In this document: piece by piece, positions 51,119-62,508 of the stretch
Numbering within the stretch: the first letter of the stretch is position 1
Layout: each line of letters starts with the position of its first letter
Assembly (NCBI GenBank): GCA_037893225.1
Contig: JAZGUH010000445.1
Span: 186,001-250,000 of the forward strand
From: Hippasteria phrygiana
Taxonomy: Eukaryota; Echinodermata; Asteroidea; Valvatida; Goniasteridae
DNA length: 64,000 nucleotides
Direction of reading: 5' to 3'
Made by a program: the position numbers and the translations under genes
Notes under the pieces: generated by a model
What the model was told of the DNA's origin: nothing
The model's input: only the letters and a program-made list of their open reading frames with translations
The model's database searches: none

Positions 51119-54100
51119 ATGAAATATCAACCAAATTTAGTAATTTTGACATGTATGGATAGCTTAGATCTGGCGCTACACGTTGCAATTATCGGCGGCT
51201 TCTTAGAGGTAAAACTTGTGGAGAAAATTCAAACCTCGCAATGTTTATTTTCTTTCCGGCCAACATCTGTGTACATGTTACCGTCTATTTATTGCTCCAT
51301 GCATGTCAAATTCCCTGGGGTATGGACTTGATTTACTCATTCATAATTGCATGAAATATCAACCAAATGCAGTAATTTTGACAAGTATGTATAGCTTAGA
51401 TCTGGCGCTACATGTTGCAATCATCGGCGGCTTCCCAGAGTTAAAACTTGTAGAGAAAATTCAAACCTCGCAATGTTTATTTTCTTTCCGGCCAACATCT
51501 GTGTACATATTACCGTCTATTTATTGCTCCATGCATGTCAAATTCCCTGGGGTATGGACTTGCTTTATTCATTCATAATTGCATGAAATATCAACCAAAT
51601 GCAGTATTTTTGACATGTATGGATAGCTTAGATCTGGCGCTACATGTTGCAATCATCGGCGGCTTCCTAGAGTTAAAACTTGTGGAGAAAATTCAAACCT
51701 CGCAATGTTTATTTTCTTTCCGGCTAACATCTGTGTACATGTTACCGTCTATTTATTGCTCCATGCATGTCAAATTCCCTGGGGTATGGACTTGCTTTAC
51801 TCATTCATAATTGCATGAAATATCAACCAAATTTAGTAATTTTGACATGTATGGATAGCTTAGATCTGGCGCTACACGTTGCAATTATCGGCGGCTTCTT
51901 AGAGGTAAAACTTGTGGAGAAAATTCAAACCTCGCAATGTTTATTTTCTTTCCGGCCAACATCTGTGTACATGTTACCGTCTATTTATTGCTCCATGCAT
52001 GTCAAATTCCCTGGGGTATGGACTTGATTTACTCATTCATAATTGCATGAAATATCAACCAAATGCAGTAATTTTGACAAGTATGTATAGCTTAGATCTG
52101 GCGCTACATGTTGCAATCATCGGCGGCTTCCCAGAGTTAAAACTTGTAGAGAAAATTCAAACCTCGCAATGTTTATTTTCTTTCCGGCCAACATCTGTGT
52201 ACATATTACCGTCTATTTATTGCTCCATGCATGTCAAATTCCCTGGGGTATGGACTTGCTTTATTCATTCATAATTGCATGAAATATCAACCAAATACAG
52301 TAATTTTGACATGTATGGATAGCTTAGATCTGGCGCTACATGTTGCAATCATCGGCGGCTTCCCAGAGTTAACACTTGTGGAGAAAATTCAAACCTCGCA
52401 ATGTTTATTTTCTTTCCGGCTAACATCTGTGTACATGTTACCTTTTATTTATTGCTCCATGCATGTCAAATTCCCTGGGGTATGGACTTGCTTTACTCAT
52501 TCATAATTGCATGAAATATCAACCAAATTCAGTATTTTTGACATGTATGGATAGCTTAGATCTGGCGCTACATGTTGCAATCATCGGCGGCTTCCCAGAG
52601 TTAAAACTTGTGGAGAAAATTCAAACCTCGCAATGTTTATTTTCTTTCCGGCTAACATCTGTGTACATGTTACCGTCTATTTATTGCTCCATGCATGTCA
52701 AATTCCCTGGGGTATGGACTTGCTTTACTCATTCATAATTGCATGAAATATCAACCAAATTTAGTAATTTTGACATGTATGGATAGCTTAGATCTGGCGC
52801 TACACGTTGCAATTATCGGCGGCTTCTTAGAGGTAAAACTTGTGGAGAAAATTCAAACCTCGCAATGTTTATTTTCTTTCCGGCCAACATCTGTGTACAT
52901 GTTACCGTCTATTTATTGCTCCATGCATGTCAAATTCCCTGGGGTATGGACTTGATTTACTCATTCATAATTGCATGAAATATCAACCAAATGCAGTAAT
53001 TTTGACAAGTATGTATAGCTTAGATCTGGCGCTACATGTTGCAATCATCGGCGGCTTCCCAGAGTTAAAACTTGTAGAGAAAATTCAAACCTCGCAATGT
53101 TTATTTTCTTTCCGGCCAACATCTGTGTACATATTACCGTCTATTTATTGCTCCATGCATGTCAAATTCCCTGGGGTATGGACTTGCTTTATTCATTCAT
53201 AATTGCATGAAATATCAACCAAATGCAGTATTTTTGACATGTATGGATAGCTTAGATCTGGCGCTACATGTTGCAATCATCGGCGGCTTCCTAGAGTTAA
53301 AACTTGTGGAGAAAATTCAAACCTCGCAATGTTTATTTTCTTTCCGGCTAACATCTGTGTACATGTTACCGTCTATTTATTGCTCCATGCATGTCAAATT
53401 CCCTGGGGTATGGACTTGCTTTACTCATTCATAATTGCATGAAATATCAACCAAATTTAGTAATTTTGACATGTATGGATAGCTTAGATCTGGCGCTACA
53501 CGTTGCAATTATCGGCGGCTTCTTAGAGGTAAAACTTGTGGAGAAAATTCAAACCTCGCAATGTTTATTTTCTTTCCGGCCAACATCTGTGTACATGTTA
53601 CCGTCTATTTATTGCTCCATGCATGTCAAATTCCCTGGGGTATGGACTTGATTTACTCATTCATAATTGCATGAAATATCAACCAAATGCAGTAATTTTG
53701 ACAAGTATGTATAGCTTAGATCTGGCGCTACATGTTGCAATCATCGGCGGCTTCCCAGAGTTAAAACTTGTAGAGAAAATTCAAACCTCGCAATGTTTAT
53801 TTTCTTTCCGGCCAACATCTGTGTACATATTACCGTCTATTTATTGCTCCATGCATGTCAAATTCCCTGGGGTATGGACTTGCTTTATTCATTCATAATT
53901 GCATGAAATATCAACCAAATACAGTAATTTTGACATGTATGGATAGCTTAGATCTGGCGCTACATGTTGCAATCATCGGCGGCTTCCCAGAGTTAACACT
54001 TGTGGAGAAAATTCAAACCTCGCAATGTTTATTTTCTTTCCGGCTAACATCTGTGTACATGTTACCTTTTACTTATTGCTCCATGCATGTCAAATTCCCT

Positions 54101-54366
54101 GGGGTATGGACTTGCTTTACTCATTCATAATTGCATGAAATATCAACCAAATTCAGTATTTTTGACATGTATGGATAGCTTAGATCTGGCGCTACATGTT
54201 GCAATCATCGGCGGCTTCCTAGAGTTAAAACTTGTGGAGAAAATTCAAACCTCGCAATGTTTATTTTCTTTCCGGCTAACATCTGTGTACATGTTACCGT
54301 CTATTTATTGCTCCATGCATGTCAAATTCCTTGGGGTATGGACTTGCTTTACTCATTCATAATTGC
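51119..54366. repeat. Two tandem beta HOR cassettes (2 x 1,624 bp)
   Basis: Copy 1 is 51119-52742 and copy 2 is 52743-54366. This is the only place where two beta cassettes are directly adjacent, so it defines the 7-mer period. The copies differ in their last unit (CCCAGAG in copy 1, CCTAGAG and TTCCTT in copy 2), and the m10 of copy 2 has a private TTTACTTATT (C at 54072). Confidence 0.9.
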
Positions 54367-57300
54367 ATGAAATATCAACCAAATTTAGTAATTTTGACAT
54401 GTATGGATAGCTTAGATCTGGCGCTACATGTTGCAATCATCGGCGGCTTCCTAGAGTTAAAACTGGTGGAGAAAATTCAAACCTCGCAATGTTTATTTTC
54501 TTCCCGGCCACCATCTGTGTGCAGATTACCTTTTATTTATTGCTCCATGCCTGTCAAATTCCCTGGGGTATGGACTTGCTTTACTCATTCATAATTGCAT
54601 GAAATATCAACCAAATGCAGTAATTTTGACATGTATGGATAGCTTTGATCTGGCGCTACATGTTGCAATTATCGGCGGCTTCCTAGAGTTAAAACTTGTG
54701 GAGAAAATTCAAACCTCGCAATGTTTATTTTCTTCCTGGCCAACATCTGTGTGCATATTACCGTCTATTTATTGCTCCATGCATGTCAAATTCCCTGGGG
54801 TATGGACTTGCTTTACTCATTCATAATTGCATGAAATATCAACCAAATGCAGTAATTTTGACATGTATGTATAGCTTAGATCTGGCGCTACATGTTGTAA
54901 TCATCGGCGGCTTCCCAGAGTTAAAACTTGTGGAGAAAATTCAAACCTCGCAATGTTTATTTTCTTTCCGGCCAACATCTGCGTGCATATTACCTTCTAT
55001 TTATTGCTCCATGCCTGTCAAATTCCCTGGGGTATGACTTGCTTTACTCATTCATAATTGCATGAAATATCAACCAAATACAGTAATTTTGACATGTATG
55101 GATAGCTTAGATCTGGCGCTACATGTTGCAATCATCGGCGGCTTCCCAGAGTTAACACTTGTGGAGAAAATTCAAACCTCGCAATGTTTATTTTCTTTCC
55201 GGCTAACATCTGTGTACATGTTACCGTCTATTTATTGCTCCATGCATGTCAAATTCCCTGGGGTATGGACTTGCTTTACTCATTCATAATTGCATGAAAT
55301 ATCAACCAAATTTAGTAATTTTGACATGTATGGATAGCTTAGATCTGGCGCTACATGTTGCAATCATCGGCGGCTTCCCAGAGTTAAAACTTGTAGAGAA
55401 AATTCAAACCTCGCAATGTTTATTTTCTTTCCGGCCAACATCTGTGTACATATTACCGTCTATTTATTGCTCCATGCATGTCAAATTCCCTGGGATATGG
55501 ACTTGCTTTATTCATTCATAATTGCATGAAATATCAACCAAATGCAGTATTTTTGACATGTATGGATAGCTTAGATCTGGCGCTACATGTTGCAATTATC
55601 GGCGGCTTCTTAGAGTTAACACTTGTGGAGAAAATTCAAACCTCGCAATGTTTATTTTCTTCCCGGCCACCATCTGTGTGCAGATTACCTTTTATTTATT
55701 GCTCCATGCATGTCAAATTCCCTGGGGTATGGACTTGCTTTACTCATTCATAATTGCATGAAATATCAACCAAATTCAGTATTTTTGACATGTATGGATA
55801 GCTTAGATCTGGCGCTACATGTTGCAATCATCGGCGGCTTCCTAGAGTTAAAACTTGTGGAGAAAATTCAAACCTCGCAATGTTTATTTTCTTTCCGGCC
55901 AACATCTGCGTGCATATTACCTTCTATTTATTGCTCCATGCCTGTCAAATTCCCTGGGGTATGACTTGCTTTACTCATTCATAATTGCATGAAATATCAA
56001 CCAAATACAGTAATTTTGACATGTATGGATAGCTTAGATCTGGCGCTACATGTTGCAATCATCGGCGGCTTCCCAGATTTAAAACTTGTGGAGAAAATTC
56101 AAACCTCGCAATGTTTATTTTCTTTCCGGCTAACATCTGTGTACATGTTACCGTCTATTTATTGCTCCATGCATGTCAAATTCCTTGGGGTATGGACTTG
56201 CTTTACTCATTCATAATTGCATGAAATATCAACCAAATTTAGTAATTTTGACATGTATGGATAGCTTAGATCTGGCGCTACATGTTGCAATCATCGGCGG
56301 CTTCCTAGAGTTAAAACTGGTGGAGAAAATTCAAACCTCGCAATGTTTATTTTCTTCCCGGCCACCATCTGTGTGCAGATTACCTTTTATTTATTGCTCC
56401 ATGCCTGTCAAATTCCCTGGGGTATGGACTTGCTTTACTCATTCATAATTGCATGAAATATCAACCAAATGCAGTAATTTTGACATGTATGGATAGCTTT
56501 GATCTGGCGCTACATGTTGCAATTATCGGCGGCTTCCTAGAGTTAAAACTTGTGGAGAAAATTCAAACCTCGCAATGTTTATTTTCTTCCTGGCCAACAT
56601 CTGTGTGCATATTACCGTCTATTTATTGCTCCATGCATGTCAAATTCCCTGGGGTATGGACTTGCTTTACTCATTCATAATTGCATGAAATATCAACCAA
56701 ATGCAGTAATTTTGACATGTATGTATAGCTTAGATCTGGCGCTACATGTTGTAATCATCGGCGGCTTCCCAGAGTTAAAACTTGTGGAGAAAATTCAAAC
56801 CTCGCAATGTTTATTTTCTTTCCGGCCAACATCTGCGTGCATATTACCTTCTATTTATTGCTCCATGCCTGTCAAATTCCCTGGGGTATGACTTGCTTTA
56901 CTCATTCATAATTGCATGAAATATCAACCAAATACAGTAATTTTGACATGTATGGATAGCTTAGATCTGGCGCTACATGTTGCAATCATCGGCGGCTTCC
57001 CAGAGTTAACACTTGTGGAGAAAATTCAAACCTCGCAATGTTTATTTTCTTTCCGGCTAACATCTGTGTACATGTTACCGTCTATTTATTGCTCCATGCA
57101 TGTCAAATTCCCTGGGGTATGGACTTGCTTTACTCATTCATAATTGCATGAAATATCAACCAAATTTAGTAATTTTGACATGTATGGATAGCTTAGATCT
57201 GGCGCTACATGTTGCAATCATCGGCGGCTTCCCAGAGTTAAAACTTGTAGAGAAAATTCAAACCTCGCAATGTTTATTTTCTTTCCGGCCAACATCTGTG

Positions 57301-58306
57301 TACATATTATCGTCTATTTATTGCTCCATGCATGTCAAATTCCCTGGGATATGGACTTGCTTTATTCATTCATAATTGCATGAAATATCAACCAAATGCA
57401 GTATTTTTGACATGTATGGATAGCTTAGATCTGGCGCTACATGTTGCAATTATCGGCGGCTTCTTAGAGTTAACACTTGTGGAGAAAATTCAAACCTCGC
57501 AATGTTTATTTTCTTCCCGGCCACCATCTGTGTGCAGATTACCTTTTATTTATTGCTCCATGCATGTCAAATTCCCTGGGGTATGGACTTGCTTTACTCA
57601 TTCATAATTGCATGAAATATCAACCAAGTTCAGTATTTTTGACATGTATGGATAGCTTAGATCTGGCGCTACATGTTGCAATCATCGGCGGCTTCCTAGA
57701 GTTAAAACTTGTGGAGAAAATTCAAACCTCGCAATGTTTATTTTCTTTCCGGCCAACATCTGCGTGCATATTACCTTCTATTTATTGCTCCATGCCTGTC
57801 AAATTCCCTGGGGTATGACTTGCTTTACTCATTCATAATTGCATGAAATATCAACCAAATACAGTAATTTTGACATGTATGGATAGCTTAGATCTGGCGC
57901 TACATGTTGCAATCATCGGCGGCTTCCCAGATTTAAAACTTGTGGAGAAAATTCAAACCTCGCAATGTTTATTTTCTTTCCGGCTAACATCTGTGTACAT
58001 GTTACCGTCTATTTATTGCTCCATGCATGTCAAATTCCTTGGGGTATGGACTTGCTTTACTCATTCATAATTGCATGAAATATCAACCAAATTTAGTAAT
58101 TTTGACATGTATGGATAGCTTAGATCTGGCGCTACATGTTGCAATCATCGGCGGCTTCCTAGAGTTAAAACTGGTGGAGAAAATTCAAACCTCGCAATGT
58201 TTATTTTCTTCCCGGCCACCATCTGTGTGCAGATTACCTTTTATTTATTGCTCCATGCCTGTCAAATTCCCTGGGGTATGGACTTGCTTTACTCATTCAT
58301 AATTGC
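54367..58306. repeat. m2-m3-m4 linker, one full and one partial alpha HOR
   Basis: The m2-m3-m4 run is 54367-55061, the full alpha is 55062-56915, and a second copy breaks off after six units (56916-58306). The m12 units have AGATCTGG. The second alpha has two private changes: CATATTATCG (T at 57310) in m11 and CCAAGTTCAG in m13. The latter recurs 5,332 bp downstream. Confidence 0.88.
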
Positions 58307-61300
58307 ATGAAATATCAACCAAATTCAGTAATTTTGACATGTATGGATAGCTTAGATCTGGCGCTACATGTTGCAATCATCGGCGGCTTCCTAGAGTTAA
58401 AACTTGTGTAGAAAATTCAAACCTCGCAATGTTTATTTTCTTTCCGGCCAACATCTGTGTACATGTTACCGTCTATTTATTGCTCCATGCATGTCAAATT
58501 GCCTGGGGTATGGACTTGCTTTACTCATTCATAATTGCATGAAATATCAACCAAATTCAGTAATTTTGACATGTATGGATAGCTTAGATCTGGCGCTACA
58601 TGTTGCAATCATCGGCGGCTTCCCAGAGTTAAAACTTGTGGAGAAAATTCAAACCTCGCAATGTTTATTTTCTTTCCGGCTAACATCTGTGTACATGTTA
58701 CCGTCTATTTATTGCTCCATGCATGTCAAATTCCCTGGGGTATGGACTTGCTTTACTCATTCATAATTGCATGAAATATCAACCAAATTTAGTAATTTTG
58801 ACATGTATGGATAGCTTAGATCTGGCGCTACACGTTGCAATTATCGGCGGCTTCTTAGAGGTAAAACTTGTGGAGAAAATTCAAACCTCGCAATGTTTAT
58901 TTTCTTTCCGGCCAACATCTGTGTACATGTTACCGTCTATTTATTGCTCCATGCATGTCAAATTCCCTGGGGTATGGACTTGATTTACTCATTCATAATT
59001 GCATGAAATATCAACCAAATGCAGTAATTTTGACAAGTATGTATAGCTTAGATCTGGCGCTACATGTTGCAATCATCGGCGGCTTCCCAGAGTTAAAACT
59101 TGTAGAGAAAATTCAAACCTCGCAATGTTTATTTTCTTTCCGGCCAACATCTGTGTACATATTACCGTCTATTTATTGCTCCATGCATGTCAAATTCCCT
59201 GGGGTATGGACTTGCTTTATTCATTCATAATTGCATGAAATATCAACCAAATGCAGTATTTTTGACATGTATGGATAGCTTAGATCTGGCGCTACATGTT
59301 GCAATCATCGGCGGCTTCCTAGAGTTAAAACTTGTGGAGAAAATTCAAACCTCGCAATGTTTATTTTCTTTCCGGCTAACATCTGTGTACATGTTACCGT
59401 CTATTTATTGCTCCATGCATGTCAAATTCCCTGGGGTATGGACTTGCTTTACTCATTCATAATTGCATGAAATATCAACCAAATTTAGTAATTTTGACAT
59501 GTATGGATAGCTTAGATCTGGCGCTACACGTTGCAATTATCGGCGGCTTCTTAGAGGTAAAACTTGTGGAGAAAATTCAAACCTCGCAATGTTTATTTTC
59601 TTTCCGGCCAACATCTGTGTACATGTTACCGTCTATTTATTGCTCCATGCATGTCAAATTCCCTGGGGTATGGACTTGATTTACTCATTCATAATTGCAT
59701 GAAATATCAACCAAATGCAGTAATTTTGACAAGTATGTATAGCTTAGATCTGGCGCTACATGTTGCAATCATCGGCGGCTTCCCAGAGTTAAAACTTGTA
59801 GAGAAAATTCAAACCTCGCAATGTTTATTTTCTTTCCGGCCAACATCTGTGTACATATTACCGTCTATTTATTGCTCCATGCATGTCAAATTCCCTGGGG
59901 TATGGACTTGCTTTATTCATTCATAATTGCATGAAATATCAACCAAATGCAGTATTTTTGACATGTATGGATAGCTTAGATCTGGCGCTACATGTTGCAA
60001 TCATCGGCGGCTTCCTAGAGTTAAAACTTGTGTATTAAATTCAAACCTCGCAATGTTTATTTTCTTTCCGGCCAACATCTGTGTACATGTTACCGTCTAT
60101 TTATTGCTCCATGCATGTCAAATTCCCTGGGGTATGGACTTGCTTTACTCATTCATAATTGCATGAAATATCAACCAAATGCAGTAATTTTGACATGTAT
60201 GTATAGCTTAGATCTGGCGCTACATGTTGTAATCATCGGCGGCTTCCCAGAGTTAAAACTTGTGGAGAAAATTCAAACCTCGCAATGTTTATTTTCTTTC
60301 CGGCCAACATCTGTGTGCATATTACCTGCTATTTATTGCTCCATGCCTGTCAAATTCCCTGGGGTATGACTTGCTTTACTCATTCATAATTGCATGAAAT
60401 ATCAACCAAATACAGTAATTTTGACATGTATGGATAGCTTAGATCTGGCGCTACATGTTGCAATCATCGGCGGCTTCCCAGAGTTAACACTTGTGGAGAA
60501 AATTCAAACCTCGCAATGTTTATTTTCTTTCCGGCTAACATCTGTGTACATGTTACCTTTTATTTATTGCTCCATGCATGTCAAATTCCCTGGGGTATGG
60601 ACTTGCTTTACTCATTCATAATTGCATGAAATATCAACCAAATTCAGTATTTTTGACATGTATGGATAGCTTAGATCTGGCGCTACATGTTGCAATCATC
60701 GGCGGCTTCCTAGAGTTAAAACTTGTGGAGAAAATTCAAACCTCGCAATGTTTATTTTCTTTCCGGCTAACATCTGTGTACATGTTACCGTCTATTTATT
60801 GCTCCATGCATGTCAAATTCCTTGGGGTATGGACTTGCTTTACTCATTCATAATTGCATGAAATATCAACCAAATTTAGTAATTTTGACATGTATGGATA
60901 GCTTAGATCTGGCGCTACATGTTGCAATTATCGGCGGCTTCCTAGAGTTAAAACTTGTGGAGAAAATTCAAACCTCGCAATGTTTATTTTCTTCCTGGCC
61001 AACATCTGTGTGCATATTACCGTCTATTTATTGCTCCATGCATGTCAAATTCCCTGGGGTATGGACTTGCTTTACTCATTCATAATTGCATGAAATATCA
61101 ACCAAATGCAGTAATTTTGACATGTATGTATAGCTTAGATCTGGCGCTACATGTTGTAATCATCGGCGGCTTCCCAGAGTTAAAACTTGTGGAGAAAATT
61201 CAAACCTCGCAATGTTTATTTTCTTTCCGGCCAACATCTGCGTGCATATTACCTTCTATTTATTGCTCCATGCCTGTCAAATTCCCTGGGGTATGACTTG

Positions 61301-62504
61301 CTTTACTCATTCATAATTGCATGAAATATCAACCAAATACAGTAATTTTGACATGTATGGATAGCTTAGATCTGGCGCTACATGTTGCAATCATCGGCGG
61401 CTTCCCAGAGTTAACACTTGTGGAGAAAATTCAAACCTCGCAATGTTTATTTTCTTTCCGGCTAACATCTGTGTACATGTTACCGTCTATTTATTGCTCC
61501 ATGCATGTCAAATTCCCTGGGGTATGGACTTGCTTTACTCATTCATAATTGCATGAAATATCAACCAAATTTAGTAGTTTTGACATGTATGGATAGCTTA
61601 GATCTGGCGCTACATGTTGCAATCATCGGCGGCTTCCTAGAGTTAAAACTTGTGGAGAAAATTCAAACCTCGCAATGTTTATTTTCTTTCCGGCTAACAT
61701 CTGTGTACATGTTACCGTCTATTTATTGCTCCATGCATGTCAAATTCCTTGGGGTATGGACTTGCTTTACTCATTCATAATTGCATGAAATATCAACCAA
61801 ATTTAGTAATTTTGACATGTATGGATAGCTTAGATCTGGCGCTACATGTTGCAATTATCGGCGGCTTCCTAGAGTTAAAACTTGTGGAGAAAATTCAAAC
61901 CTCGCAATGTTTATTTTCTTCCTGGCCAACATCTGTGTGCATATTACCGTCTATTTATTGCTCCATGCATGTCAAATTCCCTGGGGTATGGACTTGCTTT
62001 ACTCATTCATAATTGCATGAAATATCAACCAAATGCAGTAATTTTGACATGTATGTATAGCTTAGATCTGGCGCTACATGTTGTAATCATCGGCGGCTTC
62101 CCAGAGTTAAAACTTGTGGAGAAAATTCAAACCTCGCAATGTTTATTTTCTTTCCGGCCAACATCTGCGTGCATATTACCTTCTATTTATTGCTCCATGC
62201 CTGTCAAATTCCCTGGGGTATGACTTGCTTTACTCATTCATAATTGCATGAAATATCAACCAAATACAGTAATTTTGACATGTATGGATAGCTTAGATCT
62301 GGCGCTACATGTTGCAATCATCGGCGGCTTCCCAGAGTTAACACTTGTGGAGAAAATTCAAACCTCGCAATGTTTATTTTCTTTCCGGCTAACATCTGTG
62401 TACATGTTACCGTCTATTTATTGCTCCATGCATGTCAAATTCCCTGGGGTATGGACTTGCTTTACTCATTCATAATTGCATGAAATATCAACCAAATTTA
62501 GTAG
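57173..62504. repeat. Copy 1 of a 5,332-bp tandem duplication (23 monomers)
   Basis: The left limit is set by A at 57172 against G at 62504. Content is the partial alpha, then an m5s-like unit with TC133-134 (58307), m6, m7-m8-m9-m7-m8 (58771-59930), an m9 variant with CTTGTGTATT (59931), an m4-like unit with CCTGCTATT (60163), m10-m1, and two 927-bp 4-mers. The m9 variant has two adjacent substitutions at 60035-60036 seen nowhere else. Four short monomers account for the length (23 x 232 - 4). Confidence 0.87.
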
Positions 62505-62508
62505 TTTT
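60658..62508. repeat. 4-mer HOR, two copies of 927 bp
   Basis: Boundaries are approximate. Each copy has a unit that is m2-like on the left (TT133-134) and m3-like on the right (CAATTATC, CTTCCTGGCC), at 60858 and 61785. This is followed by m4, m5 and an m1-like or m11-like unit. GTAGTTTT (G at 61577 and 62504) occurs only in this part of the window. Confidence 0.8.
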
